From Immundisolibacter cernigliae (lineage in GTDB: Bacteria; Pseudomonadota; Gammaproteobacteria; Immundisolibacterales; Immundisolibacteraceae), in assembly GCF_001697225.1 (NCBI RefSeq), contig NZ_CP014671.1, positions 3,100,001-3,164,000 on the forward strand: DNA of 64,000 nt, given 5' to 3'. Positions 1 to 8,582 of this stretch are shown piece after piece. The first letter of the stretch is position 1, and each line of letters starts with the position of its first letter. Below the pieces are notes generated by a model. The model was not told where the DNA came from. It did not search any database and worked only from the letters and a program-made list of their open reading frames with translations. Both the position numbers and the translations under genes were made by a program.

Positions 1-861
1 GGTTTGCGCAGTGCAGCGCCCGTGCGCCGCCGCGAGGGTGTTCTCCAGCAACAGCGCGATGGTCATCGGCCCGACACCGCCGGGTACCGGAGTGATCCAG
101 GCCGCGCGCTGGCGGGCGGCGTCGAAGTCGACGTCGCCGCGCAGGCTGCCGTCCGGCAGGCGGTTGATGCCGACGTCGATGACCGTCGCGCCGGGGGCAA
201 TCCAGTCGCCGGGGATCAGGCCCGGCTTGCCGACCGCAACCACCAGCAGCTGCGCGCGCTCGACATGCGCTTTCAGGTCCTGCGTGAAGCGGTGGCAGAT
301 GGTCACCGTGGCGCCGGCCAGCAGCAGTTCCAGGGCCACCGGCCGACCGACGATGTTGGAGGCGCCCACCACCACCGCGTCCTGACCGCGGACCGGGATC
401 TCGTAATGTTCCAGCAGGCGCATGATGCCGCGCGGCGTGCACGGCCGCAGGCCCGGCAGGCGCTGCGCCAGCCGACCGATGTTGTAGGGGTGAAAGCCGT
501 CCACGTCCTTGGCCGGATCGATCCGCTCCAGCACCACTTCCGGCTGGATGTGATCCGGCAGGGGCAGTTGCAGCAGGATGCCGTCCACCGCCGGGTCGGC
601 GTTCAGCCGGTCAATCAGAATCAGCAGATCCGCTTCGCGGGTGTCGGCCGGCAGGTCGTGGGCGAAGGACGCCATGCCGATTTCCTCGCATGCGCGCCGC
701 TTGTTGCGCACATAGACGTGCGAGGCGGCATCGCTGCCGACCAGCAGCACGGCCAGGCCCGGCGGGCGTCCGTGCCGGGCGGTGAAAGCCGCGGTGCGGG
801 CAGCCAGCGCCGTGCGCAGCGCGGCCGCCACGCCTTTGCCGTCGATGATGCGGGCTGGCAT
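1..861 (-). CDS. folD: FolD bifunctional methylenetetrahydrofolate dehydrogenase/cyclohydrolase (3' end cut by window)
   Basis: FolD interconverts 5,10-methylene-, 5,10-methenyl- and 10-formyl-tetrahydrofolate in the cytoplasm with NADP(H). The reading frame starts at ATG 861 ([10 protein letters not shown]) and is open to the window edge, giving 287 visible codons, close to the usual family length of about 285-300. Visible family signatures are Y50 and K54 in YVRNK (the catalytic YxxxK lysine), [10 protein letters not shown] at residues 93-102, KDVDGFHP at 118-125, the Rossmann motif [11 protein letters not shown] near 165-174, and PGGVGPMT near the C-terminus. It is transcribed divergently from the suf operon. 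The identification is secure; only the last few residues and the stop codon are missing. Confidence 0.96.
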   Translation of the reverse strand, partial: MPARIIDGKGVAAALRTALAARTAAFTARHGRPPGLAVLLVGSDAASHVYVRNKRRACEEIGMASFAHDLPADTREADLLILIDRLNADPAVDGILLQLPLPDHIQPEVVLERIDPAKDVDGFHPYNIGRLAQRLPGLRPCTPRGIMRLLEHYEIPVRGQDAVVVGASNIVGRPVALELLLAGATVTICHRFTQDLKAHVERAQLLVVAVGKPGLIPGDWIAPGATVIDVGINRLPDGSLRGDVDFDAARQRAAWITPVPGGVGPMTIALLLENTLAAAHGRCTAQT

Positions 862-930
862 GTGGGTGTTTGGTCAGGTGGCGGGGCGCGCAATGATCGC
901 ACGCGGCCAGAAAGGCGGCCAAGGCACGGC

Positions 931-960
931 TTGTTCGGCCCGAGCAATCAGGACTAAAAT
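931..960 (+). promoter_or_regulatory. Candidate sigma70-type promoter of the suf operon
   Basis: TTGTTC (931-936) lies 18 bases upstream of TAAAAT (955-960), a near-consensus -10 box. The predicted start falls around 967, about 40 bases before the sufR ATG. The -35 box matches consensus at only three of six positions, which would suit a regulated promoter. This is inferred from sequence alone. Confidence 0.4.
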
Positions 961-964
961 GGTC
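952..964 (+). promoter_or_regulatory. Candidate Rrf2/IscR-type operator overlapping the suf -10 box
   Basis: GACT-AAAAT-GGTC resembles the core of the type 1 IscR site (GACT-RWWWY-AGTC): the first half-site and the 5-base spacer fit, and the second half-site differs by one base. The flanking bases do not fit the extended consensus well. It overlaps the candidate -10 box and lies just upstream of an Rrf2 regulator gene, which is the expected layout for autorepression. Confidence 0.42.
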
Positions 965-1008
965 CACAACTTCATGTCGACCCGACGTCCTCCACGAGCC
1001 CAGCCCGC

Positions 1009-1479
1009 ATGCTGCGCGTAAGCAAACTGACCGACTACGCCACGGTAGTGATGGGTCACCTGGCCGCCACGGCGGATCAGGTGCACTCGGCCTCCGAAGT
1101 GGCGCAGGCCACGGGCATTGCCCTGCCGACCACCAGCAAGGTGCTCAAGGCGCTGGTGCGGGCGGGATTGCTGCGTTCGGCGCGCGGGCAGGGCGGTGGC
1201 TACATCCTGGCGCGCCCGGCGGCGCAGATTTCGGTGGCGCAGATCGTGCGCAGCTTCGAGGGGCCGGTGGGCCTGACCGAGTGCGGCAGCAGCGAGGGGC
1301 TGTGCGTGCAGGAATCGGTGTGCTCCATCCGCGGCAACTGGCAGCGCATCAACCAGCTGGTACTGGCGGCGCTGGAGGCCATGACGCTGGCCGACATGAT
1401 CCGCCCGGCGCCAACACCGATCCGCCCGCTGGCGCGACCGTCGGCGCAACCGGGCCTGATTCGAGCGGGGACTCCGTAG
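1009..1479 (+). CDS. sufR: Rrf2-family SUF system regulator
   Basis: This is a 156-residue winged-helix regulator of the Rrf2 family, the proteobacterial type that precedes suf operons. The N-terminal domain MLRVSKLTDYATVVMGHLA and the wing GQGGGYILARP (about residues 60-70) are typical. Three cysteines, C92, C99 and C105, sit where IscR-like proteins ligate a [2Fe-2S] cluster, so it probably represses suf when holo and derepresses under iron or oxidative stress. The C-terminal tail (about 130-156) is proline-rich and not conserved in the family. It ends directly before the sufB ATG, so it is the first gene of the operon. The function is assigned from family and position; the effector is inferred. 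Confidence 0.88.
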   Translation: MLRVSKLTDYATVVMGHLAATADQVHSASEVAQATGIALPTTSKVLKALVRAGLLRSARGQGGGYILARPAAQISVAQIVRSFEGPVGLTECGSSEGLCVQESVCSIRGNWQRINQLVLAALEAMTLADMIRPAPTPIRPLARPSAQPGLIRAGTP

Positions 1480-2949
1480 ATGAACACCACGACCGACATT
1501 GGCCATTTTCTGGAACGCGACTACAGCGCGGGTTTCGTGTCGAACATCGACGCCGACACGCTGCCGCCGGGTCTGAACGAGGACGTGATTCGCCTGATCT
1601 CGGCCAAGAAGGGCGAGCCGGAATTCATGCTTGCCTGGCGCCTGGAGGCGTATCGCCACTGGCTCAGGATGACGCCGCCCGAGTGGGCGCATGTGCATTA
1701 CCCGGCGGTGGACTTTCAGGACATCGTCTATTACTCGGCGCCCAAGTCGCAGGCGGACGGCCCCAGGAGCCTGGACGAAGTCGATCCGGAGCTGCTGGCC
1801 ACGTTCGAGAAGCTGGGTATCCCGCTGCACGAACGGGCCGCGCTGGCCGGCGTGGCGGCCGAGGCCGGGCCCGGCGTGGCCGTGGATGCTGTGTTCGACA
1901 GCGTGTCGGTCGGTACCACGTTCAAGAAAAAGCTGGCCGAGCATGGCGTGATCTTCTGCTCGTTCTCGGAGGCCGTGCAGGACCACCCGGAACTGGTGAA
2001 GAAGTACCTGGGCAGCGTGGTGCCGTCGGCCGACAACTTCTACGCGGCGCTCAATGCCGCCGTGTTCACGGACGGCTCGTTCGTGTACATCCCGCCGGGC
2101 GTGCGCTGCCCGATGGAGCTGTCCACCTATTTCCGCATCAACGCCGCCAAGACCGGCCAGTTCGAGCGCACGCTGATCGTGGCCGACGTCGGCAGCCACG
2201 TGTCGTACCTGGAAGGCTGCACGGCGCCGATGCGCGACGAGAACCAGCTGCATGCCGCGGTGGTGGAGCTGGTGGCCCTGGATGACGCGCAGATCAAGTA
2301 CTCGACCGTGCAGAACTGGTACCCCGGCGACGCCCAGGGCCGCGGCGGCATCTACAACTTCGTCACCAAGCGCGGCGACTGCCGCGGCCGCAACGCCAAG
2401 ATTTCCTGGACGCAGGTCGAGACCGGCTCGGCCATCACCTGGAAATATCCGTCCTGCGTGCTGACCGGCGACAACTCGGTGGGCGAGTTCTATTCGGTGG
2501 CGCTGACCAACAATTATCAGCAGGCCGACACCGGCACCAAAATGATCCATGTTGGCAAGAACACGCGCAGCACCATTATTTCCAAAGGCATTTCCGCCGG
2601 CCGCGGCAGCAATGCCTACCGCGGCCTGGTCAAGGTGCTGCGCGGCGCCCAGGGCGCCCGCAACTACACGCAGTGCGACTCGCTGCTGATCGGCAGCCGC
2701 TGCGGCGCGCACACCTTTCCGTACATCGAGGTGCAGGAGCCGACCGCCACGGTCGAGCACGAGGCCACCACCTCCAGGATCGGCGAGGATCAGCTGTTCT
2801 ACTGCCGCCAGCGGGGCATCGGCGAGGAGGATGCGGTGTCGATGATCGTCAACGGCTTCTGCAAGGAGGTCTTCAAGGAACTGCCGATGGAATTCGCCGT
2901 CGAGGTACAGCGCCTGCTGGGCGTGAGTCTGGAAGGCAGCGTCGGTTAA
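1480..2949 (+). CDS. sufB: SufB Fe-S cluster scaffold subunit
   Basis: SufB is the beta-helix scaffold of the SufBCD complex, on which the nascent Fe-S cluster is built from SufS sulfur. The protein has 489 residues, close to the usual 480-495. Strongly conserved blocks are visible: [47 protein letters not shown], and the C-terminal [16 protein letters not shown]. The start is ATG 1480, which immediately follows the sufR stop, so the two genes are probably translated together. sufC follows after 22 bases. The identification is very secure. Confidence 0.97.
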   Translation: MNTTTDIGHFLERDYSAGFVSNIDADTLPPGLNEDVIRLISAKKGEPEFMLAWRLEAYRHWLRMTPPEWAHVHYPAVDFQDIVYYSAPKSQADGPRSLDEVDPELLATFEKLGIPLHERAALAGVAAEAGPGVAVDAVFDSVSVGTTFKKKLAEHGVIFCSFSEAVQDHPELVKKYLGSVVPSADNFYAALNAAVFTDGSFVYIPPGVRCPMELSTYFRINAAKTGQFERTLIVADVGSHVSYLEGCTAPMRDENQLHAAVVELVALDDAQIKYSTVQNWYPGDAQGRGGIYNFVTKRGDCRGRNAKISWTQVETGSAITWKYPSCVLTGDNSVGEFYSVALTNNYQQADTGTKMIHVGKNTRSTIISKGISAGRGSNAYRGLVKVLRGAQGARNYTQCDSLLIGSRCGAHTFPYIEVQEPTATVEHEATTSRIGEDQLFYCRQRGIGEEDAVSMIVNGFCKEVFKELPMEFAVEVQRLLGVSLEGSVG

Positions 2950-2971
2950 ACGGAATCAGTCAGGGCACGTC

Positions 2972-3736
2972 ATGCCAGTCATGCTTGAAATCAAGGGGTT
3001 GCGCGTCGCAGTGGATGGAAAGGAAATCCTGCGCGGCCTGGACCTGTCCATCGATGCCGGCGAGGTGCATGCCGTCATGGGCCCGAACGGCTCGGGCAAG
3101 AGCACGCTTGCCAACGTCATCGCCGGGCGCGACGGCTACCAGGTGCTGGGCGGCAGCGTGAGCTACCGCGGCCAGGACCTGTTGGCGCTGGCGCCGGAGG
3201 ACCGCGCCCGCGCCGGCGTGTTCCTGGGCTTCCAGTACCCGGTCGAGATTCCAGGCCTGTCGACGGCGGTGTTCCTGCGCGCGGCGGTCAACGCCCGGCG
3301 CAAGCACCGCGGCGAGGAAGAACTCGACGCCATGGACTTTCTGGTCATGGTCAAGGGCCGCATGAAGGAGCTGGGCATCCGCGAGGACTTCCTGCAGCGG
3401 GCCATCAACGAGGGTTTCTCCGGCGGCGAGAAAAAGCGCGCCGAGATTTTCCAGATGGCGCTGCTGGAACCGGAACTGGTGCTGCTGGACGAGATCGACT
3501 CGGGCCTCGACATCGACGCGCTCAGGGTGGTGTCAGACGGCATCAACCGCCTGCGCGCCCCGGACCGCGCCATGCTGCTGGTGACGCACTACCGGCGGCT
3601 GCTCGACTACGTGCCGCCGGACCGTATCCACGTGCTGTCGGAGGGCCTGATCGTGCGCTCCGGCGGCCCGGAGCTGGCCGGTGAGCTGGAGGAAAGCGGT
3701 TACGGCTGGCTGCGTGCGGAGGCGGCCTCCGCATGA
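2972..3736 (+). CDS. sufC: SufC Fe-S assembly ATPase
   Basis: SufC is the ABC-type ATPase of the SufBCD complex. ATP binding drives a conformational change in SufB/SufD that opens the cluster assembly site. It has 254 residues with Walker A GPNGSGKST (residues 37-45), the ABC signature FSGGEKKR (149-156) and Walker B LVLLDEIDSGLD (169-180). The SufC-type FQYPVEIPG loop is at 88-96. ATG 2972 was chosen; ATG 2981 (MLEIKGL) is an alternative start that fits the family equally well. The 3' end overlaps the sufD start by four bases (ATGA), indicating translational coupling. Confidence 0.97.
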   Translation: MPVMLEIKGLRVAVDGKEILRGLDLSIDAGEVHAVMGPNGSGKSTLANVIAGRDGYQVLGGSVSYRGQDLLALAPEDRARAGVFLGFQYPVEIPGLSTAVFLRAAVNARRKHRGEEELDAMDFLVMVKGRMKELGIREDFLQRAINEGFSGGEKKRAEIFQMALLEPELVLLDEIDSGLDIDALRVVSDGINRLRAPDRAMLLVTHYRRLLDYVPPDRIHVLSEGLIVRSGGPELAGELEESGYGWLRAEAASA

Positions 3737-4991
3737 GCGCGCTGGCGCACTGGCAGGCGCAGTACGCGCAGCGCAGCGGCGGCGCCGAGCCGGCCTGGCT
3801 GCAGGAGCTGCGTGACGTAGCCTGGAGCGGTTTTTCGGCACGTGGCCTGCCCGGCCGGCGCGACGAGGACTGGAAGTACACGCGCCTCTCGGCACTGGAA
3901 CGCTTCGCGCCCAAGGCGCCGCTGGCGCTGACTGATCTGCCGGTGATCGCGCCCACGGACGGCGCGCTGCTGGTGTTCGCCGGCGGGCGGCTGGTGCCGC
4001 AGTGGTCGCGCCTGCCGGCAGCGCCCGGCGTTGAAGTATCGAATCTGGCCGCGGCGCTGGCCGCCGACGGCGATGCCCTGCGCTCGCGGCTGCGACTGGA
4101 AGACCCGGAACGCCCCTTCGCCGCCCTCAACCAGGCGCTGTTCGAGGACGGCCTGTGGCTGCGTCTGGCGCCCGGTGCGCGTCTTGCCGAGCCCCTGCAC
4201 GTGGTGCACGTGGGGGGGTGGCGCAGTCATCCGCGCACCTGCGCCTGCTGATCGAACTGGGCGAGCACAGCGAGGCGCTGGTGGTGGAACACTACCTGGG
4301 TGCCGGTACGGATGCCTACCACGTCAACGTACTGGCGCAGGCCACGCTGGCGCCGGGCGCGCGCCTGCGGCATGTGAAGCTGCTCACCGAAGGGCCGGCG
4401 GCGATTCATATCGGCGATTTTCGGGTGCGCGTGGGCCGCGATGCGCGCTTCGAGTCGCACGCGCTGGCGGCCGGCGGCGGCCTTGTTCGGCAGGACATCG
4501 ACGTCAAACTGGACGAAGCGGGCGGCGAATGCAGCCTGCGCGGCCTGTACACAGCGGGCACCAGCGAGCACGTGGACTTCCACACCCGCATCGAGCACAT
4601 CGCCCCGCACTGCCGCAGCGAGGAGACCTACAAGGGCCTGATCGGCGGCACCGGCCGGGCGGTGTTCAACGGCCGCGTGCACGTGCACCCGGGCGCCGAC
4701 AAGACCGACTCGGCCATGACCTGCGCCAACCTGCTGCTGTCGAATCGCGCCGAGGTGGACGCCAAGCCGGAACTCGAAATCTACGCCGACGACGTCAAGT
4801 GCAGCCACGGCGCCACCGTCGGCCAGCTCGACGAGGCGCAGGTGTTCTATCTTCGGTCCCGCGGCATAGCCGAAGCGGCCGCCCGCGAATTGCTGATGAC
4901 GGCTTTCGCCCGCGACGCGCTCGGCGACCTGGACGTACGCCTGCAGGATGCGGTCGCCGCCTTGATCGACGCCCGCCTGCCCCAGCTCTGA
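3733..4991 (+). pseudogene. sufD: SufD Fe-S assembly subunit, interrupted by a one-base frameshift in a G tract
   Basis: SufD partners SufB and SufC in the scaffold complex and is involved in iron acquisition. The N-terminal part (3733 to about 4215, MSALAHWQAQYAQ...) and the C-terminal part (about 4215-4991, LLIELGEHSEALVVEHYLG... to LIDARLPQL) are both clearly SufD but lie in different frames. The break is at the seven-G run 4211-4217; one more G would give HVGGVAQSSAHLRLL and a continuous protein of about 419 residues, a normal SufD length. As written, frame 1 stops at 4251. Conserved C-terminal blocks such as EETYKGLIGG, FNGRVHVHPGADKTDS and KCSHGATVGQLDE are intact. A sequencing or assembly error is the simplest explanation because all neighbours are intact; a true mutation or programmed slippage cannot be excluded. 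Confidence 0.9.
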
Positions 4992-5004
4992 CCGGTTTCG
5001 AATC

Positions 5005-6258
5005 ATGACCATCGCAACTTACAGCGCCCACCAGCAAGACTTTCCGGCCGCCCGCTGGCGGGCCGAATTCCCGCTGCTGCAGCGCAGCGTGCGCGGCCAG
5101 CCGCTGGCGTATCTGGACAACGCCGCCACCACGCAAAAGCCGCAGGCGGTCATCGACGCCGAGGCGCGTTACTACCGCGAGATCAACGCCAACATCCACC
5201 GCGGCGTGCACTGGCTGTCCGAGCAGGCCACCGCTGCCCACGAGGGTGCGCGCGAGCGCGTGCGGCGCTTCCTGAATGCCCGCGAGGCGGCCGAGATCAT
5301 CTTCGTGCGCGGCACCACCGAGGCCATCAACCTGGTGGCGCAAAGCTACGGCCGGGCCAATCTTGGCCCCGGCGACGAGGTGCTGATCACCGGCCTCGAG
5401 CACCACTCCAACATCGTGCCCTGGCAGATGGTGTGCGCCCAGACCGGCGCCACGCTCAAGGTGGCGACGCTCGACGACACCGGCAGCGTGCGCATGGACG
5501 AGTTTCGCCGGCTGCTGGGTGCGCGCACCCGGCTGGTGGCCGTGGCGCATGTGTCCAATGCGCTCGGCACCGTCAACCCGGTGCGCGAGATGATCGATCT
5601 TGCCCACGCGCAGGGCGTACCGGTACTGGTGGACGGCGCGCAGGCGGTGGCTCACACGCCGGTCGACGTGCAGGCGCTGGACTGCGATTTCTATGCCTTC
5701 TCCGGTCACAAGCTGTACGCGCCAACCGGCATCGGCGCGCTGTACGGCCGTCGCGCGCTGCTCGACGCAATGCCGCCCTGGCAGGGCGGCGGCGACATGA
5801 TCCGCACCGTCAGCTTCGAAGGCAGCACCTGGAACGACCTGCCGTACAAGTTCGAGGCCGGCACGCCGCACATTGCCGGCGCCATCGGCCTGGGTGCCGC
5901 CATCGAGTATCTGGGCGAGGTCGGTCTGGAGGCGGTGGCCGCCTACGAGCACGAGCTGCTCATCTACGGTACGGCGCTGTTGCAGGAGATTCCCGGCCTG
6001 CGGATGATCGGCACGGCCGCGCACAAGGCCGGCATCCTGTCGTTCGTGATCGACGGCCTGCATGCCCACGACATCGGCACCGTGCTGGACACCGAGGGCG
6101 TTGCCATCCGCGCCGGCCATCACTGCGCCATGCCGGTGATGGAGCATTTCGGCGTCCCGGCCACGGCGCGCGCGTCGCTGGCTTTCTACAACACCCGCGA
6201 GGACCTGGACCGGCTGGCGCAGGCCCTGCGCCGGGCCGTGGAGATGTTTGTCCGATGA
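5005..6258 (+). CDS. sufS: SufS class II cysteine desulfurase
   Basis: SufS is a PLP enzyme that converts cysteine to alanine and passes the persulfide sulfur to the SUF machinery. The 417-residue protein shows the PLP-binding lysine in SGHKLYAPTG (K236), the LEHHSNIVPW block (131-140), and the sulfur-accepting cysteine in RAGHHCAMPVME (C374), which is characteristic of the SufS/CsdA class. It starts at ATG 5005, 13 bases after the sufD stop. The stop overlaps the sufU start (ATGA), so transfer of sulfur to a SufU-type partner is likely here rather than to SufE, which is absent. Confidence 0.97.
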   Translation: MTIATYSAHQQDFPAARWRAEFPLLQRSVRGQPLAYLDNAATTQKPQAVIDAEARYYREINANIHRGVHWLSEQATAAHEGARERVRRFLNAREAAEIIFVRGTTEAINLVAQSYGRANLGPGDEVLITGLEHHSNIVPWQMVCAQTGATLKVATLDDTGSVRMDEFRRLLGARTRLVAVAHVSNALGTVNPVREMIDLAHAQGVPVLVDGAQAVAHTPVDVQALDCDFYAFSGHKLYAPTGIGALYGRRALLDAMPPWQGGGDMIRTVSFEGSTWNDLPYKFEAGTPHIAGAIGLGAAIEYLGEVGLEAVAAYEHELLIYGTALLQEIPGLRMIGTAAHKAGILSFVIDGLHAHDIGTVLDTEGVAIRAGHHCAMPVMEHFGVPATARASLAFYNTREDLDRLAQALRRAVEMFVR

Positions 6259-6707
6259 GCAGCTTGCGCGACCTGTATCAGGAACTGATCGTCGATCACA
6301 ACAAGAACCCGCGTAACTACGGCGTTCTGGTCGATGCCAACCGGCAGGCCCACGGCTACAACCCGCTGTGCGGCGACAAGATTACCGTCTACCTGCACCT
6401 GGACGGCGACCGCATCACGGACGTGCGCTTCGAGGGCGCCGGCTGCGCCATTTCGACCGCCTCGGCGTCCCTGATGACGCAGGCCATCAAGGGCAAGACC
6501 GTGCCCGAGGCCGAAGCCATGTTCCAGGACTTTCACGCCATGGTCACCGGCGAGGACCCGCGCGAGGAGACCGCCGACAAGCTCGGCAAGCTGGCCGTGC
6601 TGGCCGGCGTGCGCGAGTTCCCGTCGCGCGTGAAATGCGCCACGCTGGCCTGGCACACCCTGCACAACGCCGCCCACGGCGACGCCACGCCGGCCAGGAC
6701 CGAATGA
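6255..6707 (+). CDS. sufU: SufU-type NifU/IscU-like scaffold or sulfur acceptor
   Basis: This 150-residue protein belongs to the IscU/SufU family. SufU proteins accept sulfur from SufS and hold a zinc ion. Conserved ligands are C39 and D41 in PLCGDKI, C64 in GAGCAIS and C128 in RVKCATL. The insertion between the second and third cysteine segments (GEDPREETADKLGKL region, about 99-113) is the feature that separates SufU from IscU, and the LPPVK motif of IscU is absent. The start at ATG 6255 overlaps the sufS stop by four bases. The IscU-like N-terminus (LYQELIVDHNKNPRNYG) is well conserved. Confidence 0.94.
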   Translation: MSSLRDLYQELIVDHNKNPRNYGVLVDANRQAHGYNPLCGDKITVYLHLDGDRITDVRFEGAGCAISTASASLMTQAIKGKTVPEAEAMFQDFHAMVTGEDPREETADKLGKLAVLAGVREFPSRVKCATLAWHTLHNAAHGDATPARTE

Positions 6708-6741
6708 TCGCCGCGTCCATCCCCCACCCGAGAATCCTGCC

Positions 6742-7293
6742 GTGACCGAACGCGAAACCGTCGTCCTGAGCCGAGACTGCAAGGCCCTGTTCGTGCCGCT
6801 GGGCATCCAGGTGAACGCGAAGAAGGGCACCGAGGTCACGCTCCTGCAGCAACTGGGCGGCAGCTACACGGTGCTGCTGGAAGGTCAGATGGCGCGCATC
6901 GACGCCAAGGATGCGGATGCGCTCGGCAAGACGCGGGTGCCGCTGCCGGCCGAGAACTTTCACGGCGCCGTGTCGCAACAGGCGGTCGAGGATCTGGTCT
7001 GGCAGCACCTTCGCACCTGCTACGACCCGGAGATTCCGGTTGATATCGTGGAACTGGGCCTCATCTACGGGTGCGATGTCGAGTCGATCGGCAAGGACCG
7101 CTACCGGGTCGAGGTCAAGATGACCCTGACCGCGCCCGGCTGCGGCATGGGTGATGTGATCGCCGAGGACGTGAAGGAAAAACTGCTGGTCATTCCGGGC
7201 GTCGCCGATGCTGCCGTGGAAGTGGTGCTCGACCCGCCGTGGACCGCCGACATGATGAGCGAGGCCGCCCGTCTGCAAACCGGCATGATGTGA
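6742..7293 (+). CDS. sufT: SufT, MIP18/DUF59-family Fe-S maturation factor
   Basis: SufT proteins help mature Fe-S enzymes downstream of the SUF scaffold. The 183-residue protein has a poorly conserved N-terminal region (1-75) and a DUF59 domain (about 80-165) with YDPEIPVDIVELGLIYG and the hallmark TLTAPGCGMG, including C134. The likely start is GTG 6742 (MTERETVVLS); the gap to sufU is only 34 bases. Its place within the suf operon agrees with the family name. The molecular role is known only from work on other bacteria, where it acts under high Fe-S demand. Confidence 0.92.
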   Translation: MTERETVVLSRDCKALFVPLGIQVNAKKGTEVTLLQQLGGSYTVLLEGQMARIDAKDADALGKTRVPLPAENFHGAVSQQAVEDLVWQHLRTCYDPEIPVDIVELGLIYGCDVESIGKDRYRVEVKMTLTAPGCGMGDVIAEDVKEKLLVIPGVADAAVEVVLDPPWTADMMSEAARLQTGMM

Positions 7294-7305
7294 GGAACTG
7301 AGCGC

Positions 7306-7626
7306 ATGAACATTCGACTGACCGAAGCGGCCGCCAAACGGGTAGCGCACATCCTGGCCGGCCAGCAGCCGCCGATGCTGCGCCTTGGCGTGCGCAAGAG
7401 CGGCTGCTCGGGCTATGCCTACGTGGTGGAGCCGGCGCAGCAGATCAACGACGACGACTTGCAGTTCGACGACCAGGGCGTGCGCCTGGTGGTGTCCCGC
7501 GACAGCCTGCCGATCCTGGACGGCATGGAACTGGACTACCGCAAGGAGGGCCTCAACGAGGCCTTCAAGTTCAACAACCCCAACGTCAAGGACAGCTGCG
7601 GCTGCGGCGAGAGCTTCAGCGTCTGA
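7306..7626 (+). CDS. sufA: A-type Fe-S carrier (SufA/IscA/ErpA family)
   Basis: A-type carriers receive Fe-S clusters from the scaffold and deliver them to target enzymes. The 106-residue protein has the three family cysteines C34 (SGCSG), C98 and C100 (SCGCGESF). It is the last gene of the suf operon, 12 bases after sufT. Sequence alone does not separate SufA from IscA or ErpA; the symbol is chosen from operon context. No clear hairpin-plus-T-run terminator is visible in the 120 bases downstream. Confidence 0.93.
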   Translation: MNIRLTEAAAKRVAHILAGQQPPMLRLGVRKSGCSGYAYVVEPAQQINDDDLQFDDQGVRLVVSRDSLPILDGMELDYRKEGLNEAFKFNNPNVKDSCGCGESFSV

Positions 7627-7750
7627 GGGGTCTGGAAAAACTGGCCTGCGGGTTTCGGCTCTGATACGGGATTGACGCAGGCCCGATTAGTTCAGCAGGG
7701 GCTATTCTTATTTTTTGGATTCAACCTGAAAAGCCGTCGTCCGTCGCCCA

Positions 7751-7981
7751 TTACATCCCGGCCAAATATGTCAAAAACGTCTCAATCCGGGCCGCGCCAA
7801 GGCCACGCGGGTGCCGCCTGCCGTGGAACAGCACGAATCGCCGCACCCAATCGACATACGCATCCTGGGTGCGGGCGCTGTAGTGCAACCGCCGGATGCG
7901 GGCACGCACCTCGTCCAGCAGCTTCGGTTTAGGTACCCCGCCGGAGGTGTAATCGCCAAATGTTTTGGGATGTATTGCCAT
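7751..7981 (-). pseudogene. 5' remnant of an integron integrase gene (intI)
   Basis: Only the first 76 or so codons of an integron-type tyrosine recombinase survive. From ATG 7981 the frame reads [11 protein letters not shown], then [31 protein letters not shown] and [11 protein letters not shown], the N-terminal SAM-like core-binding region conserved in IntI proteins. It stops at 7751 after FLTYLAGM. The catalytic domain (R...HxxR...Y) is absent in all nearby frames, so the rest was deleted. An upstream extension of the frame to 8074 exists but is not conserved. The gene is divergent from the cassette at 8097, exactly the arrangement of intI, attI and cassettes in integrons. Loss of the integrase means the array can no longer capture cassettes by itself. 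Confidence 0.8.
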
Positions 7982-7983
7982 GG

Positions 7984-8012
7984 TTGACACCATGGCCAAG
8001 CGCGCAGTAGCC
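7984..8012 (+). promoter_or_regulatory. Possible cassette promoter (Pc-like) with consensus -35 box
   Basis: TTGACA at 7984-7989 is a perfect -35 hexamer reading toward the cassette from the start of the intI remnant, where integron Pc promoters usually lie. The hexamer 17 bases downstream (GTAGCC, 8007-8012) is a poor -10 box, so the promoter may be weak or the assignment wrong. Confidence 0.25.
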
Positions 8013-8031
8013 TTGCCCGATGGAATATTAG

Positions 8032-8070
8032 GCACCCCGGAGGCGCAAAACAAAACGCCTTTTGGGGTGC
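8032..8070. repeat. Two-part inverted repeat next to the integron recombination site
   Basis: GCACCCC (8032-8038) pairs with GGGGTGC (8064-8070), and AGGCG (8041-8045) pairs with CGCCT (8056-8060) around a ten-base A/C loop, with a small GG/TTT internal loop. It lies between the intI remnant and the GTTAGGT core. The outer-stem, bulge, inner-stem layout is reminiscent of attC folding, but no RYYYAAC box is present on its left side. It may be part of attI. Confidence 0.5.
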
Positions 8071-8079
8071 TCATTTATA

Positions 8080-8086
8080 GTTAGGT
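8080..8086 (+). other. Integron core recombination site (attI side), GTTAGGT
   Basis: GTTAGGT fits the GTTRRRY core consensus. It lies between the divergent intI remnant and the cassette gene, 10 bases before the cassette ATG, and is the left boundary of the cassette whose right boundary is the attC core at 11100-11106. Confidence 0.65.
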
Positions 8087-8096
8087 TTCATCTGAC

Positions 8097-8582
8097 ATGC
8101 GCCGCATCTTTCATCAGTCACTGACCGTAATGAAGAACGCATTCCGTCGACTGGAAGGCCAAGTTCCGCCTCCACAAGCGGTTCCATGGCGCGACAGTTT
8201 TGTTTTTCGGCACAAGGAGGAATTGATTGAGCAAGCGTTACTCCAGAAGGTCGCTCGATCAATAAGCGCTCTACACGCAATTGACGTACTGCTACTGCAT
8301 GGGTTTCTCCAAGAACAGGCAGTCCTACAACGCACCCTCGACGAAATTCGTGAGGACATTTTCTTCCTGGCCGCGGCAATCACGAACGATCGAGTGACAG
8401 ATCGACATCGTCAATTTCTTGAAGAGTTCTTTGCCGAAGAGTTCCCCGACACCAATAACCTGGCGGCCCGTCACAAGAAACCAAACATGGTCCCGCGAAA
8501 GAAGATCCGCGCCTATGTAAATCGCGTCCTTTCAACTGACCCTAAGGAAACGCTGATTTATTCCCTCCCGTTGGAGGCATGA
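8097..8582 (+). CDS. Integron cassette protein of unknown function, C-terminus replaced by IS sequence
   Basis: The frame encodes a 161-residue, probably cytoplasmic, largely helical protein that I do not recognise. Residues 1-150 are native; the last 11 (ETLIYSLPLEA) are read from the left end of the IS element inserted after 8545. Removing both IS copies and one CTAA duplication restores a 164-residue protein ending FEKATGVNSGSEGK with a stop at 11037-11039, two bases before attC, as expected for a cassette gene. Helical stretches such as ELIEQALLQKVARSISALHA and the basic segment RHKKPNMVPRKKIRAY are visible; no signal peptide or catalytic motif is seen. Base composition is less GC-rich than the neighbours, consistent with foreign origin. 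ATG 8130 (MKNAFRRLEG) is a possible alternative start; neither start has a good ribosome binding site. Confidence 0.75.
   Translation: MRRIFHQSLTVMKNAFRRLEGQVPPPQAVPWRDSFVFRHKEELIEQALLQKVARSISALHAIDVLLLHGFLQEQAVLQRTLDEIREDIFFLAAAITNDRVTDRHRQFLEEFFAEEFPDTNNLAARHKKPNMVPRKKIRAYVNRVLSTDPKETLIYSLPLEA

Noticed and set aside
874-2760. Long minus-strand open frame opposite sufR and sufB
   Set aside because: It is a shadow of the sufB coding strand in high-GC DNA; the sequence is low-complexity Arg/His/Ala-rich and matches no family, whereas sufB is unmistakable.
7982-8074. Upstream extension of the intI remnant (about 31 extra codons)
   Set aside because: It overlaps the hairpin next to the attI core and does not resemble IntI N-termini; the conserved region begins after the ATG at 7981.
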